Shown here: piece by piece, positions 13,980 to 15,312 of the stretch
How the letters are laid out: every line of letters begins with the position of its first letter
Position numbering within the stretch: the first letter of the stretch is position 1
From: UBA2982 sp040081395
GTDB taxonomy: Bacteria > Gemmatimonadota > Gemmatimonadetes > Longimicrobiales > Gaopeijiaceae
Length of the DNA stretch: 15,312 nt
NCBI GenBank assembly: GCA_040081395.1
Contig: JBEBGN010000067.1
Span: 1-15,312, forward strand
Reading direction: 5' to 3'
Notes under the pieces: generated by a model
The model's database searches: none
The model's input: only the letters and a program-made list of their open reading frames with translations
Told to the model about the DNA's origin: nothing
Translations under genes and position numbers: made by a program

Positions 13980-15312
13980 TGATGGATCGATACGTGGGAT
14001 TTCGTGGAGCGCTGCTGACGGGGGCGCTCCTCCTTGCGAGCGCCGGCGGCGCCGTGGCGCAGGCCGACACGGCTTCGGCACCCCAACTGCCCCGGTTCAG
14101 CTGGGACCCGAATGATCCGCGCCTCGGGCTCACCGCGGGTTGGATGGATGGTCCAACCGCAGAGCGGGGCCTCGAGCACCTGACCAGCATCCCCCGCCCC
14201 GAGGGGTTTTTCAACCCAGCAACTCCCGGTGACGGGCGCTTCTACAACACGGACGTCGCGTTCCGCGGCACCCTGCTCTATCAAGGGAGCTACCAGGGCT
14301 TCCAGGTCTTCGACATCGAGAATCCCGCGGATCCTGACTTGGTCCTCTCCGTCTTCTGTCCGGGGGGCCAGGGCGACATCTCCGTGTTCGGGGACCTCGT
14401 GGTCATGTCGGCGCAGGAGCGCCGCGGGCGCGTCGACTGCGGGCTCGACGGCGTCACCGATTCGATCAGTACGGAACGTTTGCAGGGGATCCGCATCTTC
14501 GACCTGTCCGACATGCGGAACCCGCGCCAAGTCGCCGCGGTGCAGGCCTGCCGCGGCTCGCACACGCATACGCTCGTCACGGACCCGGACGACGCCGACA
14601 ACCTCTACGTCTACATCCAGGGAACCGGTGGCGTGCGCCCCGCGGAGGAGCTCGCCGGCTGCTCGAGCGCCGACCCGGCCGAAGACCCCAACACCTCCCG
14701 CTTCCAGATCGAAGTCGTGCGTGTGCCGCTCGACGCGCCCGAACGCGCCGAGATCGTCAGCATGCCGCGCATCTTCGCCGACCCCACGACCGGCAACATC
14801 GCCGGCCTATGGGGCGGCGGTGACCATGGCCCTGGCACGCAGCGTACGAGCGGGACGACGCAGTGCCACGACATCACCACCTACCCTGATCTCGGACTGG
14901 CCGCGGGCGCGTGCTCGGGAAACGGGATCCTCCTCGATATCTCGGACCCCGTGAACCCGGTGCGCGTGGCCGAGGTGATGGACCCGAACTTCGCGTATTG
15001 GCACTCGGCCACCTTCAACAACGACGGAACGAAGGTCCTGTTCACCGACGAGTGGGGGGGCGGCACCGCACCGCGCTGCCGCGCCAGCGACCCACCCACT
15101 TGGGGTGCCGACGCCATCTTCATGCGAGAGGGCGATCAGCTCACGCTGTCCGGCTACTACAAGCTGCCTGTGCCGCAGACCGAGATGGAGAACTGCGTCG
15201 CGCACAACGGCTCTCTTATTCCCGTGCCGGGGCGCGACATCATGGTCCAGGCCTGGTACCAGGGGGGCCTCTCCGTCTTCGATTTCACCGATCCCGCGAA
15301 CCCCTTCGAGAT
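13979..15312 (+). CDS. Exported LVIVD-repeat (beta-propeller-like) protein, cut by window edge
   Basis: The frame is open from ATGATG (13979/13982) to the window end, giving 444 residues with no stop. A signal peptide covers about 1-28 (LLTGALLLASAGGAVAQA). LVIVD-type blades recur as YQGFQVFDIENPADPDLV, GIRIFDLSDMRNPRQV, GILLDISDPVNPVRVAEV and GLSVFDFTDPANPFE, a pattern predicted to fold as a beta-propeller. Histidine motifs SHTHT (194-198), GGGDHGPG, QCHD and YWHSATF, as well as several cysteines, lie between blades and could bind a metal or form the active face. Enzymatic activity is unknown. It follows the DUF305 gene with a 1-bp overlap and its own good ribosome binding site. The C-terminus lies beyond the window. 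Confidence 0.88.
   Translation, partial: MMDRYVGFRGALLTGALLLASAGGAVAQADTASAPQLPRFSWDPNDPRLGLTAGWMDGPTAERGLEHLTSIPRPEGFFNPATPGDGRFYNTDVAFRGTLLYQGSYQGFQVFDIENPADPDLVLSVFCPGGQGDISVFGDLVVMSAQERRGRVDCGLDGVTDSISTERLQGIRIFDLSDMRNPRQVAAVQACRGSHTHTLVTDPDDADNLYVYIQGTGGVRPAEELAGCSSADPAEDPNTSRFQIEVVRVPLDAPERAEIVSMPRIFADPTTGNIAGLWGGGDHGPGTQRTSGTTQCHDITTYPDLGLAAGACSGNGILLDISDPVNPVRVAEVMDPNFAYWHSATFNNDGTKVLFTDEWGGGTAPRCRASDPPTWGADAIFMREGDQLTLSGYYKLPVPQTEMENCVAHNGSLIPVPGRDIMVQAWYQGGLSVFDFTDPANPFE

Overview
The window is a high-GC bacterial chromosome segment, densely packed with genes. It shows no rRNA, tRNA, mobile element, CRISPR array or phage gene. The gene content fits a Gram-negative, aerobic, uncultured-type lineage such as Gemmatimonadota, or less likely Acidobacteriota. 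That content is a CBM9-like/DUF5916 outer-membrane-type protein, many exported proteins with signal peptides ending in AQ, c-type cytochromes, a cytochrome/copper monooxygenase fusion, DUF305 and LVIVD-repeat proteins, and a TolC system. The phylum call is inference from gene content only. No gene-free stretch exceeds about 170 bases.

Left part (1-6553, all minus strand). It opens with the N-terminal end of a DUF5916-type exported protein, cut by the window edge. Next come a YdeI/OmdA-family protein and, 11 bp upstream of it, a YbaL-type CPA2 cation:proton antiporter with an RCK domain. A redox cluster follows: a lipoprotein monohaem cytochrome c, an exported protein joining a cytochrome c domain to a PHM-like dicopper monooxygenase domain, and an exported protein of unknown function that probably shares its transcript. 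A strong hairpin separates the cytochrome lipoprotein from the monooxygenase. The last gene on this side encodes a 97-residue membrane protein with three predicted helices.

Middle part (6642-11460, plus strand). A four-gene efflux operon runs in the order tetR, tolC, emrA, emrB. An imperfect palindrome upstream of tetR is a good candidate for the TetR operator. The genes would give a complete tripartite pump (inner-membrane DHA2 transporter, periplasmic adaptor, outer-membrane channel) under autogenous control. All four genes appear to start with GTG or TTG.

Right part (11464-15312). A small lipoprotein gene converges on emrB with only 3 bp between stop codons. It diverges from a tightly coupled three-gene operon: an exported serine beta-lactamase-fold hydrolase, a DUF305 protein (4-bp TTGA overlap) and an LVIVD-repeat exported protein (1-bp overlap) that runs off the window edge.

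The most interesting points are the haem-dicopper fusion enzyme with a complete set of copper ligands plus its neighbours, and the coupled hydrolase-DUF305-LVIVD operon of unknown function.
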